IMG/VR virus record: IMGVR_UViG_3300007735_000508
Coordinates: 1 to 23,831 of that record
Source of the DNA: a virus
Reading direction: 5' to 3' (one strand)
Length of the DNA: 23,831 bases
Positions 8,901 to 15,050 of this stretch are shown piece after piece. A model generated the notes under the pieces. The model saw nothing but the letters and a program-made list of their open reading frames with translations, had not been told where the DNA came from and made no database searches. The translations under genes were made by a program, and so were the position numbers. Position 1 is the stretch's first letter, and every line of letters begins with the position of its first letter.

Positions 8901-9816
8901 AACCGGATCATTGCAAGGTACTGCATCATTTTCTTTAACTTCCTCGCGCGCCATATCTTCATCATATGCAGTTACTGCATCATATGCCATGAATGGGGGT
9001 GGAGGAGCTGCATTCCCATACACAGGTAATGCTGTAATTACAGGTTCATTGTTAATATCAGGTTCAACATTTGAAGTAAAAGCAGGCGTCGCCGGAGGAG
9101 GAATTAATACAAAATTTTCAGAGTTGATAGATACCGCAGCAACTCAATCGGTAGAATGGAATAGTCGCTATTTGTTAGATGCTGGACACATAATTTCTGT
9201 AGATTGGAATAGTAGATATTTACAAGATGGATCAAATAACGTATCTATTGCATATGGTTCTAGACTAATATACACTAACGGAGCATCTGATATTGCATTA
9301 AATTACGCAGGTACAGACGGAAAAATATCTACGAATTATTATGTCCGTAAATTTGTATCAATTAATCGACAAGAGGATTTTGTTAAACCAGCAGATAGTT
9401 CTACGTTTAATTGGGAAGGTGAAACTATAGAAGGTGTAATTGATGGAAATGTAAACCCATATGAATTAGTTGCACTAGACACAGATAACATTTGGTATGA
9501 AGTAAGTCAAAACACCACATTATCAACGAAAATGTTAGGTATATACATAGGACAAATTGAAGCCATTGATGTTATATTATTAGAAGGTAATTTAATAGTG
9601 CAAGATGGTGGCGGTACCGTAGGACCAATTGTTAACAATGTAGATCATGGATTACCTATATACATTCGCGGAGGAACAGGTAATGGTGAATTAGACACAG
9701 CAATTCCTACCGCAAATTATGTACGTACTGTCGGACATTGTTATTATCAATCTACAACTAACAACAAGTATTGGATAATGAAATTTAGACCAGCAAATGA
9801 TTGGTATTACATTTAA
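5941..9816 (+). CDS. Long tail-fibre / receptor-binding structural protein
   Basis: A 1291-residue protein built like marine T4-like tail fibres. The N-terminal 200 residues are beta-rich and may attach to the baseplate. The middle has fibre-like glycine/serine/asparagine-rich segments such as AGQFISGANGNIEISSSGF and LDAAGNITASNGEF. From about residue 935 there are TASYA and GSL repeats, including two copies of an AMNGG...AFPYTGNAV block (941-974 and 1010-1042). Three 16-residue repeats follow (SVEWNSRYL, SVDWNSRYL, SIAYGSRLI; 1070-1117). The C-terminus (VGHCYYQS, KFRPANDW) looks like a compact tip domain of a kind I have seen in other marine phages. There is no signal peptide. It has a candidate promoter 27 bases upstream and no Shine-Dalgarno. 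It is followed after 15 bases by a small adhesin, so the two probably form the host-recognition unit. Exact T4 counterpart (gp34-37 or gp12) cannot be assigned. Confidence 0.8.
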   Translation: MRRKTITRKNLLQQSYWFADTTPTSPDYFQITEFPTQLTAGKNLFKIKAANNVFRNGSMVNIEVVDFNGNPIYHEVLNYLDDDKSRVVAIYVYDDTPVGDCTIIVTGEAVDVPAEWQGMPNVVWSRIVTVNNTIANISEIIFDVEPVVTIKEQVGAHLDRTYTNGQTPTYNTGTVKYYSYNGQPALKLTGGKFNADMNGGVITVSSPQNPTPTGGLTLPTTAFSSSIKKVLSDTLALLDAEYTVYSTTSFQSYTYTALSDSAYSLSYEAAPTYTATQNSESFAIIEINGLQAATGDVARIKTFMNNNGTVGTWELINDIELTDTEVFVANTASLYPDQNIAQFTSQSVIDTYWEAHTYQGRTETTAPTLTWSTASLMNAMVITSATDISAKNAVHVAQIKSTYRARFTEENSYKITLDAVATQTGRLSVYMSGSAFDYESTDYFTQNLAVKLGRRVGYIELNASQRVDDYVIEFDADRTGTATMLLVIESGEWQVSNIRTTTNNDAGYTPNYTRIRTLVPTAHKSNNQLSFKTEYYNVAGNRSKQISYVYNKTWTGGNRYIDGDYSMITGSLYVADTLESGIAITGQKNTGYVRSLGYTGFDAGNPGFLIWSGSALPGATSKGSAYSGVGIELYANNSSYFRYSTRDSELDVRTDKFFLGSAGQFISGANGNIEISSSGFHLDAAGNITASNGEFRGNNLADFYQFRVVTIGGSLNNLSTYTYGGQTYYSLNLTGSYDPSLASTGPGMFVRIATALSYPIGSINIHPAGWASGKYLYYGALVVIESANDDCYISSTAYNILPDGNISYDADDFVALGFKTQTVGGNTYYNTLQITSGNRALLAQSAFDWKVQSLTSYDTVKVQFPAGIVISQSLNVTGSSVFNSTVDVYKKLQVFDSASVNNLYVADGAQFYNDAALYAAEFYGSTYMPAGYIMYGTSSYAITASYAMNGGSGGSAFPYTGNAVISGSLLVSGSGITVTGSLRAPNITGSLQGTASFSLTSSRAISSSYAVTASYAMNGGGGAAFPYTGNAVITGSLLISGSTFEVKAGVAGGGINTKFSELIDTAATQSVEWNSRYLLDAGHIISVDWNSRYLQDGSNNVSIAYGSRLIYTNGASDIALNYAGTDGKISTNYYVRKFVSINRQEDFVKPADSSTFNWEGETIEGVIDGNVNPYELVALDTDNIWYEVSQNTTLSTKMLGIYIGQIEAIDVILLEGNLIVQDGGGTVGPIVNNVDHGLPIYIRGGTGNGELDTAIPTANYVRTVGHCYYQSTTNNKYWIMKFRPANDWYYI
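8761..9066 (+). repeat. Two diverged direct repeats inside the tail-fibre gene
   Basis: Copy 1 (8761-8862, 34 codons) and copy 2 (8968-9066, 33 codons) both encode TASYAMNGG, a short glycine linker, AFPYTGNAV, then GSLL and SGS. The DNA copies differ mostly at third positions but share the 12-base stretch CCATACACAGGT. The spacer between them is itself made of GSL/TASF/SSYA short motifs. The repeats look like tandem fibre modules that arose by duplication. Confidence 0.8.
9148..9291 (+). repeat. Three 48-base tandem repeats near the tail-fibre tip
   Basis: Exact 48-base periodicity: units start at 9148, 9196 and 9244. The encoded 16-residue units begin SVEWNSRYLLD, SVDWNSRYLQD and SIAYGSRLIYT. 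The first two are close and the third is degenerate. They sit between the Gly-rich linker and the C-terminal tip domain, where trimeric fibres often have a short beta-structured stem. Confidence 0.75.
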
Positions 9817-9831
9817 TACGTGAGATAAAAC

Positions 9832-10347
9832 ATGGCAATAAGTCAAATTAATGGATTAACGATACACGCAGCAACCGCTGACAATGCAACTAATGCAACT
9901 AACGCTGTTGATGCAACTACAATAAATGGTGCAGATATAACATCTGCATGGACTGCATACACTCCAACATGGACAGCACAAGGTACACAACCTGCAATTG
10001 GAAATGGATCTATTTCTGCAGCATACAAAGTAATTGGTAAAACGTGTTTTTATCGCGGTAAATTGTTGTTAGGATCTACTTCAACAACAGGAACATTAGG
10101 TTGGATAATACGATTACCATTTACAGCATCTGCACCAGAACAAGTACAAATACCAGTTTCAATGTTGGATAGTGGTATAGCATGGTATCAAGGATTAATG
10201 AATGGTGGATACTTAGGATCAGCAACTGCATCAGCAATACTATGTCCAACTAATACTAGTGCAAGTGCCGGCGTATCAAATACAACACCATTTACATGGG
10301 GCAATACTGACTACTTAGTTTGGAACGGCTCATATGAAATAGTGTAA
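9832..10347 (+). CDS. Small tail adhesin / receptor-binding tip protein
   Basis: This 171-residue protein has a short N-terminal stalk with alternating Asn-Ala-Thr units (ATADNATNATNAVDATT, about 13-29) and then a beta-rich domain beginning AYTPTWTAQGTQPAIGNG. Similar segments (WTxYTPTWT followed by NGxxxxxYKxIGKT) occur at the ends of many phage tail-fibre and appendage proteins and are thought to fold as trimeric receptor-binding heads. That is family knowledge, not shown here. The gene follows the long fibre by 15 bases with GTGAGAT upstream but no real Shine-Dalgarno. The pair is probably co-transcribed. It could be a separate short fibre, a cap on the long fibre, or a chaperone-like accessory. 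It has no signal peptide or membrane segment. Confidence 0.7.
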   Translation: MAISQINGLTIHAATADNATNATNAVDATTINGADITSAWTAYTPTWTAQGTQPAIGNGSISAAYKVIGKTCFYRGKLLLGSTSTTGTLGWIIRLPFTASAPEQVQIPVSMLDSGIAWYQGLMNGGYLGSATASAILCPTNTSASAGVSNTTPFTWGNTDYLVWNGSYEIV

Positions 10348-10350
10348 ATG

Positions 10351-10368
10351 ATATTTATATAAAAAGAA
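10351..10368 (+). promoter_or_regulatory. Candidate late promoter element (ATATTTAT box) before the nucleotidyltransferase-ligase gene
   Basis: ATATTTATATAAAAAGAA begins 23 bases before the ATG at 10374 and 3 bases after the stop of the adhesin gene. It shares 17 consecutive bases, counted from the box, with the copy at 5914. It marks the ligase gene as the head of its own unit, although read-through from the fibre genes is also possible. Confidence 0.5.
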
Positions 10369-10373
10369 ACGTA

Positions 10374-12872
10374 ATGGATAAAATAACAGTACTATTTCCT
10401 GGAGGATTTAAACCTTTAACCGGCGCGCATTTAGCATTAGCACAACGTTATGCTGAATTGCCTGAGGTAGGTCGAGTAATCATGTTGATTGGCCCAAAAG
10501 AACGAGATGGAATCACTCGAGAAAAAACCATGGAAATGTTCAACTTGATGAACACTAATCCAGATATTGTAATGCAACCCACAGAATTCAATTCGCCTAT
10601 CATGGCCGCATACGAATACTTGTTTGCACTGCCACAAGATGCTACAGGTCGATATGCGATGGCTGCATCCAAAAAAGGAGATGATTATGTACGTGCAATG
10701 GATTTCGTTCCTAATGTAGATAAATATGCTACAATTGGAGATAAAAAAGGACGTACAATTCCTTCGGGTATTGATGCTACGTTATTAGCAGTAGATGTAG
10801 AACCACTAAATTATGAATCGGGTGAACCTATATCAGCAACTAATGTGAGAACTGCAATTCAGAATCGAGACTATGATGCATTTCGAGTTTCATATCCAGA
10901 TCAAGACGATGCTACGGTAAAAAATGCTTGGCAAATTTTAACGGGAGTTCAAGAAGCAGCAATGTTTTCAAAGGAATGGTGGAAACTTAATTTGCAAGAA
11001 GATGTAGAAGAAGTCGTAGAATCGATGATGTTTCCAAAAGAGAAAAAACGTCACGCTGCAAAAATTAAACATCTTCGTGCATTTTTAGATAAACATCGCG
11101 GAGAATCATTTGTATATGATTTTGATAAGTTTGCAAAAACTGTGATGGGTGCAAAACTTCTAGAAAGCATCATTTCAGAAAATTATATTACTCGTGATGA
11201 ATTACGACAAATAGAGCCTACTATCGATAGATTTTTTAAGCAATATGGAATTGATGTAGATTTCCAAGGCAAGTTTACGCATTTCATAGATCGTTTAAAT
11301 GATCCACGTAATGAAGGAACAATTCGTTTAGAAGATTTAGAAAACCTATTTCGAGACTTGGCAGATGAATATGGTCCACAAATAGTACGACAAATTCAAC
11401 AAGGAAAACCAACAGCAGTAGAATCTGATTATCAGTTCGATGTTCCAATTCATATGCCATTTCAATTAGAGTTTGACCGTCAATTGGGACAAATTAAATT
11501 GATTCCTCGCACTATAAAAGCACAACGAAGAAACTGGCAAACCAATGATCCAAATGATGTAATTTATCGCATTGAATCGGCAATGGGTAAAGGACAACTT
11601 TTAACAGAAGGCGGTGCAGCCGGACATATGGCACATCCATGGGATGATCATGGATTAACATTTGGCGACATGAAAGAAATTGTTGCACGTGCATTGTCAG
11701 GCCGTTTAGATATGGAAGAAGCTGTCACTGAAAAAACTGACGGCCAAAATATTCAAGTTACGTGGAAAGATGGACAACCAGGTTTTGCTCGTAACAAAGG
11801 CACTATAATTAATCCAATGACTCCAGATGTGTTGATTGCAGATTTTCAACGCAAACAACAAGAAACCATCGCAAAGAATGGAGCAGATGCTGGAGCAAAT
11901 TATCAACGCGTTGTTGATGCATATCGTGCATGTGCCGAAGATTTAACAGAAGCATTGCAACGCATACCTGCAGATCGTTTAGCACAAATATTCAAAAATG
12001 GACGTGTATTTGCTAACATGGAAATAATCTTTCCTGCAACTAAAAATGTAATTTCATATGATAAAGCACATCTTCAATTTCACAATCTAGTTGAATATGA
12101 TGAAGCTGGTAATACTGTAGAAACAGATTTAGCCGGCGGTGCTATGATGCAACAAATCATACAAGATGCAAATGCTCATATGCAAAAAACATTTTCATTC
12201 ATTCCACCGCAACGCATCAAAATGGGACGAGTTTATGATTTTGAAGATCAACAAGCGGCGTTCTTTTCTGAAATAGAACAACTAGAAAACCGTTACGGTT
12301 TAAAAGACCAAGACATGATACGAGAATATCATTATGCATGGTGGCGAGATGTAATACAAAGCAAATCACAAGAATTAAGATATGCGATTCCAGAAGAAGT
12401 ATTACGTGCATTAGTAATGCGTTGGTCATTCGATGATAAATCTACAAATATTGCCGTGCTTAAAAAACAAATTGATAACGCAGAATTTGCCGCATGGGTA
12501 ACGGAATTTGATAAAAAAGATTTCAAAGCGTATCGCAAACAAAATTTAGAACCATTCGAATCCATATTCTTAAGATTAGGAGTAGTGGTTTTACAGAATG
12601 CTGAAAATTTCCTTGCTGCAAATCCTGATAAGACAGTTCAAGAAATCAAAACGGAACTAGCACAACTTATCAAAGACTTACGTGCTAAAGGAGATGCTGC
12701 TACAATATCTAAATTGGAATTGGAATTACGCCGTATACAAAGGTTAGGAGGATTTGATTCCATAGTACCAGCAGAAGGAATAGTATTTGTTTATGGCGGG
12801 CATACATATAAAATGACAGGTGCATTTGCTCCGGTAAATCAGTTGTTAGGAGTATTAAAGTACGCAAGGTGA
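10374..12872 (+). CDS. Bifunctional enzyme: HxGH-type nucleotidyltransferase fused to a lysine-adenylating polynucleotide ligase
   Basis: An 832-residue protein with two enzyme domains. Residues 1 to about 200 form an adenylyl/cytidylyltransferase fold: PGGFKPLTGAHL (9-20) corresponds to GxFxPxHxGH with the first His replaced by Thr (T16, H19), and ISATNVR (153-159) to the ISSTxxR motif. From about residue 420 to the end is a covalent nucleotidyltransferase: EKTDGQN with nucleophile K454 (motif I), NMEIIFP (motif III-like), EGIVF (E801, motif IV) and YKMTG (K813, motif V). The long region between (about 210-410) is helical and unassigned. Known relatives of the first domain make NAD, CoA, FAD or CDP-alcohols; known relatives of the second join RNA or DNA ends. 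Substrates cannot be read from sequence. It lies directly downstream of fibre genes behind a candidate late promoter. In T4, RNA ligase 1 (gp63) also promotes tail-fibre attachment. Confidence 0.82.
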   Translation: MDKITVLFPGGFKPLTGAHLALAQRYAELPEVGRVIMLIGPKERDGITREKTMEMFNLMNTNPDIVMQPTEFNSPIMAAYEYLFALPQDATGRYAMAASKKGDDYVRAMDFVPNVDKYATIGDKKGRTIPSGIDATLLAVDVEPLNYESGEPISATNVRTAIQNRDYDAFRVSYPDQDDATVKNAWQILTGVQEAAMFSKEWWKLNLQEDVEEVVESMMFPKEKKRHAAKIKHLRAFLDKHRGESFVYDFDKFAKTVMGAKLLESIISENYITRDELRQIEPTIDRFFKQYGIDVDFQGKFTHFIDRLNDPRNEGTIRLEDLENLFRDLADEYGPQIVRQIQQGKPTAVESDYQFDVPIHMPFQLEFDRQLGQIKLIPRTIKAQRRNWQTNDPNDVIYRIESAMGKGQLLTEGGAAGHMAHPWDDHGLTFGDMKEIVARALSGRLDMEEAVTEKTDGQNIQVTWKDGQPGFARNKGTIINPMTPDVLIADFQRKQQETIAKNGADAGANYQRVVDAYRACAEDLTEALQRIPADRLAQIFKNGRVFANMEIIFPATKNVISYDKAHLQFHNLVEYDEAGNTVETDLAGGAMMQQIIQDANAHMQKTFSFIPPQRIKMGRVYDFEDQQAAFFSEIEQLENRYGLKDQDMIREYHYAWWRDVIQSKSQELRYAIPEEVLRALVMRWSFDDKSTNIAVLKKQIDNAEFAAWVTEFDKKDFKAYRKQNLEPFESIFLRLGVVVLQNAENFLAANPDKTVQEIKTELAQLIKDLRAKGDAATISKLELELRRIQRLGGFDSIVPAEGIVFVYGGHTYKMTGAFAPVNQLLGVLKYAR

Positions 12873-12890
12873 TATTTATATTAAATAAAA
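12872..12890 (+). promoter_or_regulatory. Candidate late promoter element (ATATTTAT box) before the 12904 gene
   Basis: The ATATTTAT box followed by ATTAAATAAAA begins at the stop codon of the ligase gene and 32 bases before the ATG at 12904. A weak AAAGG (12888-12892) follows. An earlier ATG at 12897 runs directly into TAA, so it cannot be the start. Confidence 0.45.
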
Positions 12891-12903
12891 GGTAAAATGT
12901 AAA

Positions 12904-13677
12904 ATGGCTCAAAAACACAAAAGCAAATACAAAGCACCAAAGGATTTGGAAAAATCACAAAAACCAAAACCTCGCAAAGATTTAAAAGATTACACTGAAG
13001 ATGATAAGGATGGAAAACTGAATCCAAAATCTACTAAAGATAAACAACTCAATGTGCTTCGTAAAACAGATAAAGCTGTGCAAGATGATGGAAAAATGAT
13101 TCCTAAATATGAAGCAGATGATCGTTTATACAAAGACATCGAAGATGGTGATTGGGATCCGAAGACTGCTGCAAAACGTCTTAAAAAACATCAAGATGCA
13201 GAAGAAAAGGATGTTGCTGATGTGTTAAAAGACAAAATTGAAAACTTAACTCGCGAACAAAAAGAACGAGTAATCAGAGAGTATGTGCGCAGAAAAATTG
13301 CAAAGATATTGTCTGAACAAGCAGACCCAGCACCAGCTCCAGAAGAAGAAATTCCTGCAGATGCACCAGCACCAGATGCTGCAGCACCAGAAACACCTGC
13401 ACCTGCAGTACCAGAAGCACCAGCCGCAGAAACACCAACTGAACCAGCAATTGCTCCAGAAGAACAAGAAGCTATTAATATACAAAAATTTATTGATAGT
13501 TTAAAGTCAGATGGAACTGTTAAACAAGTTACTGCATTGATGAATGTGGCGGATAAGTTGACTAAAGAAGTAGATCCAAAAGATGCTAAAACATTTTACG
13601 TGTTACTTCGCAAAAAAATAATACAAAACTTAACAAAACTTGCGCAAACAGATACATCGGCAGAACAACCCGAATAA
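12904..13677 (+). CDS. Hypothetical charged protein with a Pro/Ala/Glu-rich linker
   Basis: I do not recognise this 257-residue protein. The first 100 residues are very rich in Lys and Asp and probably disordered. About residues 95-140 form a charged helix (DVLKDKIENLTREQKERVIREYVRRKIAKIL). Residues of roughly 142-186 are a Pro/Ala/Glu linker. A compact helical C-terminus follows (IQKFIDSLKSDGTVKQVT and on). There is no signal peptide or membrane segment. Domain-linker-domain layout is typical of phage structural or scaffolding partners. It sits five genes upstream of nothing obviously related and four genes before the terminase. It might be a head or neck accessory protein or a diverged small terminase, but nothing in the sequence proves either. 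A candidate late promoter and a weak AAAGG precede it. Confidence 0.7.
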   Translation: MAQKHKSKYKAPKDLEKSQKPKPRKDLKDYTEDDKDGKLNPKSTKDKQLNVLRKTDKAVQDDGKMIPKYEADDRLYKDIEDGDWDPKTAAKRLKKHQDAEEKDVADVLKDKIENLTREQKERVIREYVRRKIAKILSEQADPAPAPEEEIPADAPAPDAAAPETPAPAVPEAPAAETPTEPAIAPEEQEAINIQKFIDSLKSDGTVKQVTALMNVADKLTKEVDPKDAKTFYVLLRKKIIQNLTKLAQTDTSAEQPE

Positions 13678-13692
13678 TAAAATAAAATAGTT

Positions 13693-14340
13693 ATGTCAAA
13701 AAAGTTACAAAACACCAAAGCTATTCAACAAATGTTGGATGGTACCCACAAGTTTCAAACTAAACGTACGGTAGGATTTTCCGATGCAGAAAGCATTGCA
13801 AAACGCAACGAACGACATGAAGTTGGTGACACGTGGGAAGACACAGACCCAGCAACTGGCATCACGTATATTTACGAACAGCGTGAAGGTTTTCGAGTAA
13901 AGAAAACTAAAGTAACAGATGCATTGCAATCAATTCGAGAAGAAAGCCGAGCATTTCCTAATTGTCGCAAAGACGTGTGCACTTGCATAGGAACGCATCA
14001 CCTAGATCAAAAGATGCGTAAAATACATGGAATGTGTTTTGATTGCACCATTGAAATGGAACATGAATTAAAAAAGGAAGGCAAGTTTGAAGCATATGAA
14101 CGATCCAAAATTCGTGAAAATAAACTTGCTTGGTTACAGGCTGCAGAACGAGATGTAGCAATGCTTAAAGAAGCATATACTCAAGCTTCTAAATTTGTAA
14201 CCAATTCAGAAGGACAACAAGAATCGTGGACAGCGCGAATGACTCCGGAAGAATTTGAAGAGACCGTACAAAAACAATTTGATAAATTTAAACAAGAATT
14301 CTTAGAAAACTTAGACAAGGAAACAGATGAAAACAATTAA
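13693..14340 (+). CDS. Hypothetical protein with a Cys/His zinc-type motif
   Basis: This 215-residue protein is unrecognised. Its centre holds C91, C96, C98, H102/H103, C115 and C118 (NCRKDVCTC, then GMCFDC), a probable zinc site. Around it are charged helices; the C-terminal third is predicted to be helical (from SKIRENKL). Length is close to T4 gp16 (164 residues), and the location upstream of the large terminase makes a small-terminase or packaging-factor role possible, but gp16 is not known to me to carry such a zinc site. It starts ATAGTTATG with no Shine-Dalgarno, 15 bases after the previous stop. Its 3' end overlaps the next gene by 14 bases, so translation of the two is likely coupled. 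Confidence 0.72.
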   Translation: MSKKLQNTKAIQQMLDGTHKFQTKRTVGFSDAESIAKRNERHEVGDTWEDTDPATGITYIYEQREGFRVKKTKVTDALQSIREESRAFPNCRKDVCTCIGTHHLDQKMRKIHGMCFDCTIEMEHELKKEGKFEAYERSKIRENKLAWLQAAERDVAMLKEAYTQASKFVTNSEGQQESWTARMTPEEFEETVQKQFDKFKQEFLENLDKETDENN

Positions 14341-14671
14341 AAAAATCATAGGAGCAGTAGTAGGGATATTTGCTGCAATTGCTGGAATAGCATTTTTCTT
14401 TAATTCAAGCAAAAACAAGAAACAATCTGAATTAAACAATAAAATCAAAAACAATGATGCTGCAATCGAAAAAATTGAAGAAGCTGTTGAAGTGATAGAA
14501 CAAAAACGCGAAGCAATTAATGATCAAATCACAGATGCAGTTACCGCAGTAAAGGAACTTAAAGAAGTTAAAGAAAATTTAACGGTAGAAGTTCGTGATG
14601 TTGTTGATGCTAAAGCAAATATCTTAAACAAAACAAAACGAGGTAGAAAACCTAATAATAAAAAGAAATAA
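14327..14671 (+). CDS. Small membrane protein with one N-terminal transmembrane helix and a coiled coil
   Basis: A 114-residue protein. Residues 7-25 (IGAVVGIFAAIAGIAFFF) are one hydrophobic segment with Lys on the N-terminal side. A long charged heptad-like region (about 30-95) follows, then a basic tail RGRKPNNKKK. The layout resembles an inner-membrane spanin (Rz type) or a membrane-anchored coiled-coil, but no family is certain. It overlaps the previous gene by 14 bases and the next membrane protein starts one base after its stop, so the pair is probably co-expressed. An AAGGA (14317-14321) lies 5 bases before the ATG, within the preceding coding sequence. A lysis role is a guess from topology. 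Confidence 0.7.
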   Translation: MKTIKKIIGAVVGIFAAIAGIAFFFNSSKNKKQSELNNKIKNNDAAIEKIEEAVEVIEQKREAINDQITDAVTAVKELKEVKENLTVEVRDVVDAKANILNKTKRGRKPNNKKK

Positions 14672-14672
14672 A

Positions 14673-15047
14673 ATGAAACGTTTATTTATCATATTGTTAT
14701 TTCCATTTTTTAGTTACGGTCAAATGGATACATGTTTTACGCAGGATGAACTAGTTGATATTTCTTTTACATTGGATTCATTGTATGTATTAGATTCTTT
14801 GAATGAAGAAATTATTGCACACTACGAGGAACAAATTGAATCATATAAACAACTGGTTGCATTAGATTCATTGCAAATTGAATACAATAAAAAACAAATT
14901 GCATTGTTAAAAGAAAATGTTGAATTATATGTTGAACGAGAAAAATATCTTAAACCACGCTGGTATGATCACAAAGTAATTTGGTTTACTGGTGGAATTG
15001 TAACTGCAGTGTTTACAGGTAAATTTGTTGCAACTATAGTAAAATAA
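14673..15047 (+). CDS. Secreted/membrane coiled-coil protein with signal peptide and C-terminal transmembrane helix
   Basis: A 124-residue protein starting with a signal peptide (MKRLFIILLFPFFSYGQ); the SYGQ ending is of the kind common in Flavobacteriia secreted proteins. There is no lipobox, since C21 is not in an L-x-x-C context. The middle is a coiled coil with repeated DSL units (about 30-95). The C-terminus VIWFTGGIVTAVFTG is hydrophobic enough to cross a membrane. This gives a periplasmic coiled coil anchored at its C-terminus, next to a protein anchored at its N-terminus (14327-14671). Such a pair could bridge or disrupt the envelope at lysis, but that is inference. It is followed after 3 bases (TAAGTTATG) by the terminase gene. 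There is no Shine-Dalgarno. Confidence 0.72.
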   Translation: MKRLFIILLFPFFSYGQMDTCFTQDELVDISFTLDSLYVLDSLNEEIIAHYEEQIESYKQLVALDSLQIEYNKKQIALLKENVELYVEREKYLKPRWYDHKVIWFTGGIVTAVFTGKFVATIVK

Positions 15048-15050
15048 GTT

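Noticed and set aside
10720-10727. Reverse-orientation ATAAATAT inside the ligase gene
   Set aside because: Single match within coding sequence with no gene on the minus strand to serve.
12897-12902. ATG at 12897 as start of the 12904 gene
   Set aside because: It is followed directly by TAA.
13283-13504. + strand ORF of 73 codons rich in Gln/His
   Set aside because: Out-of-frame reading of the Pro/Ala/Glu linker codons of the gene at 12904.
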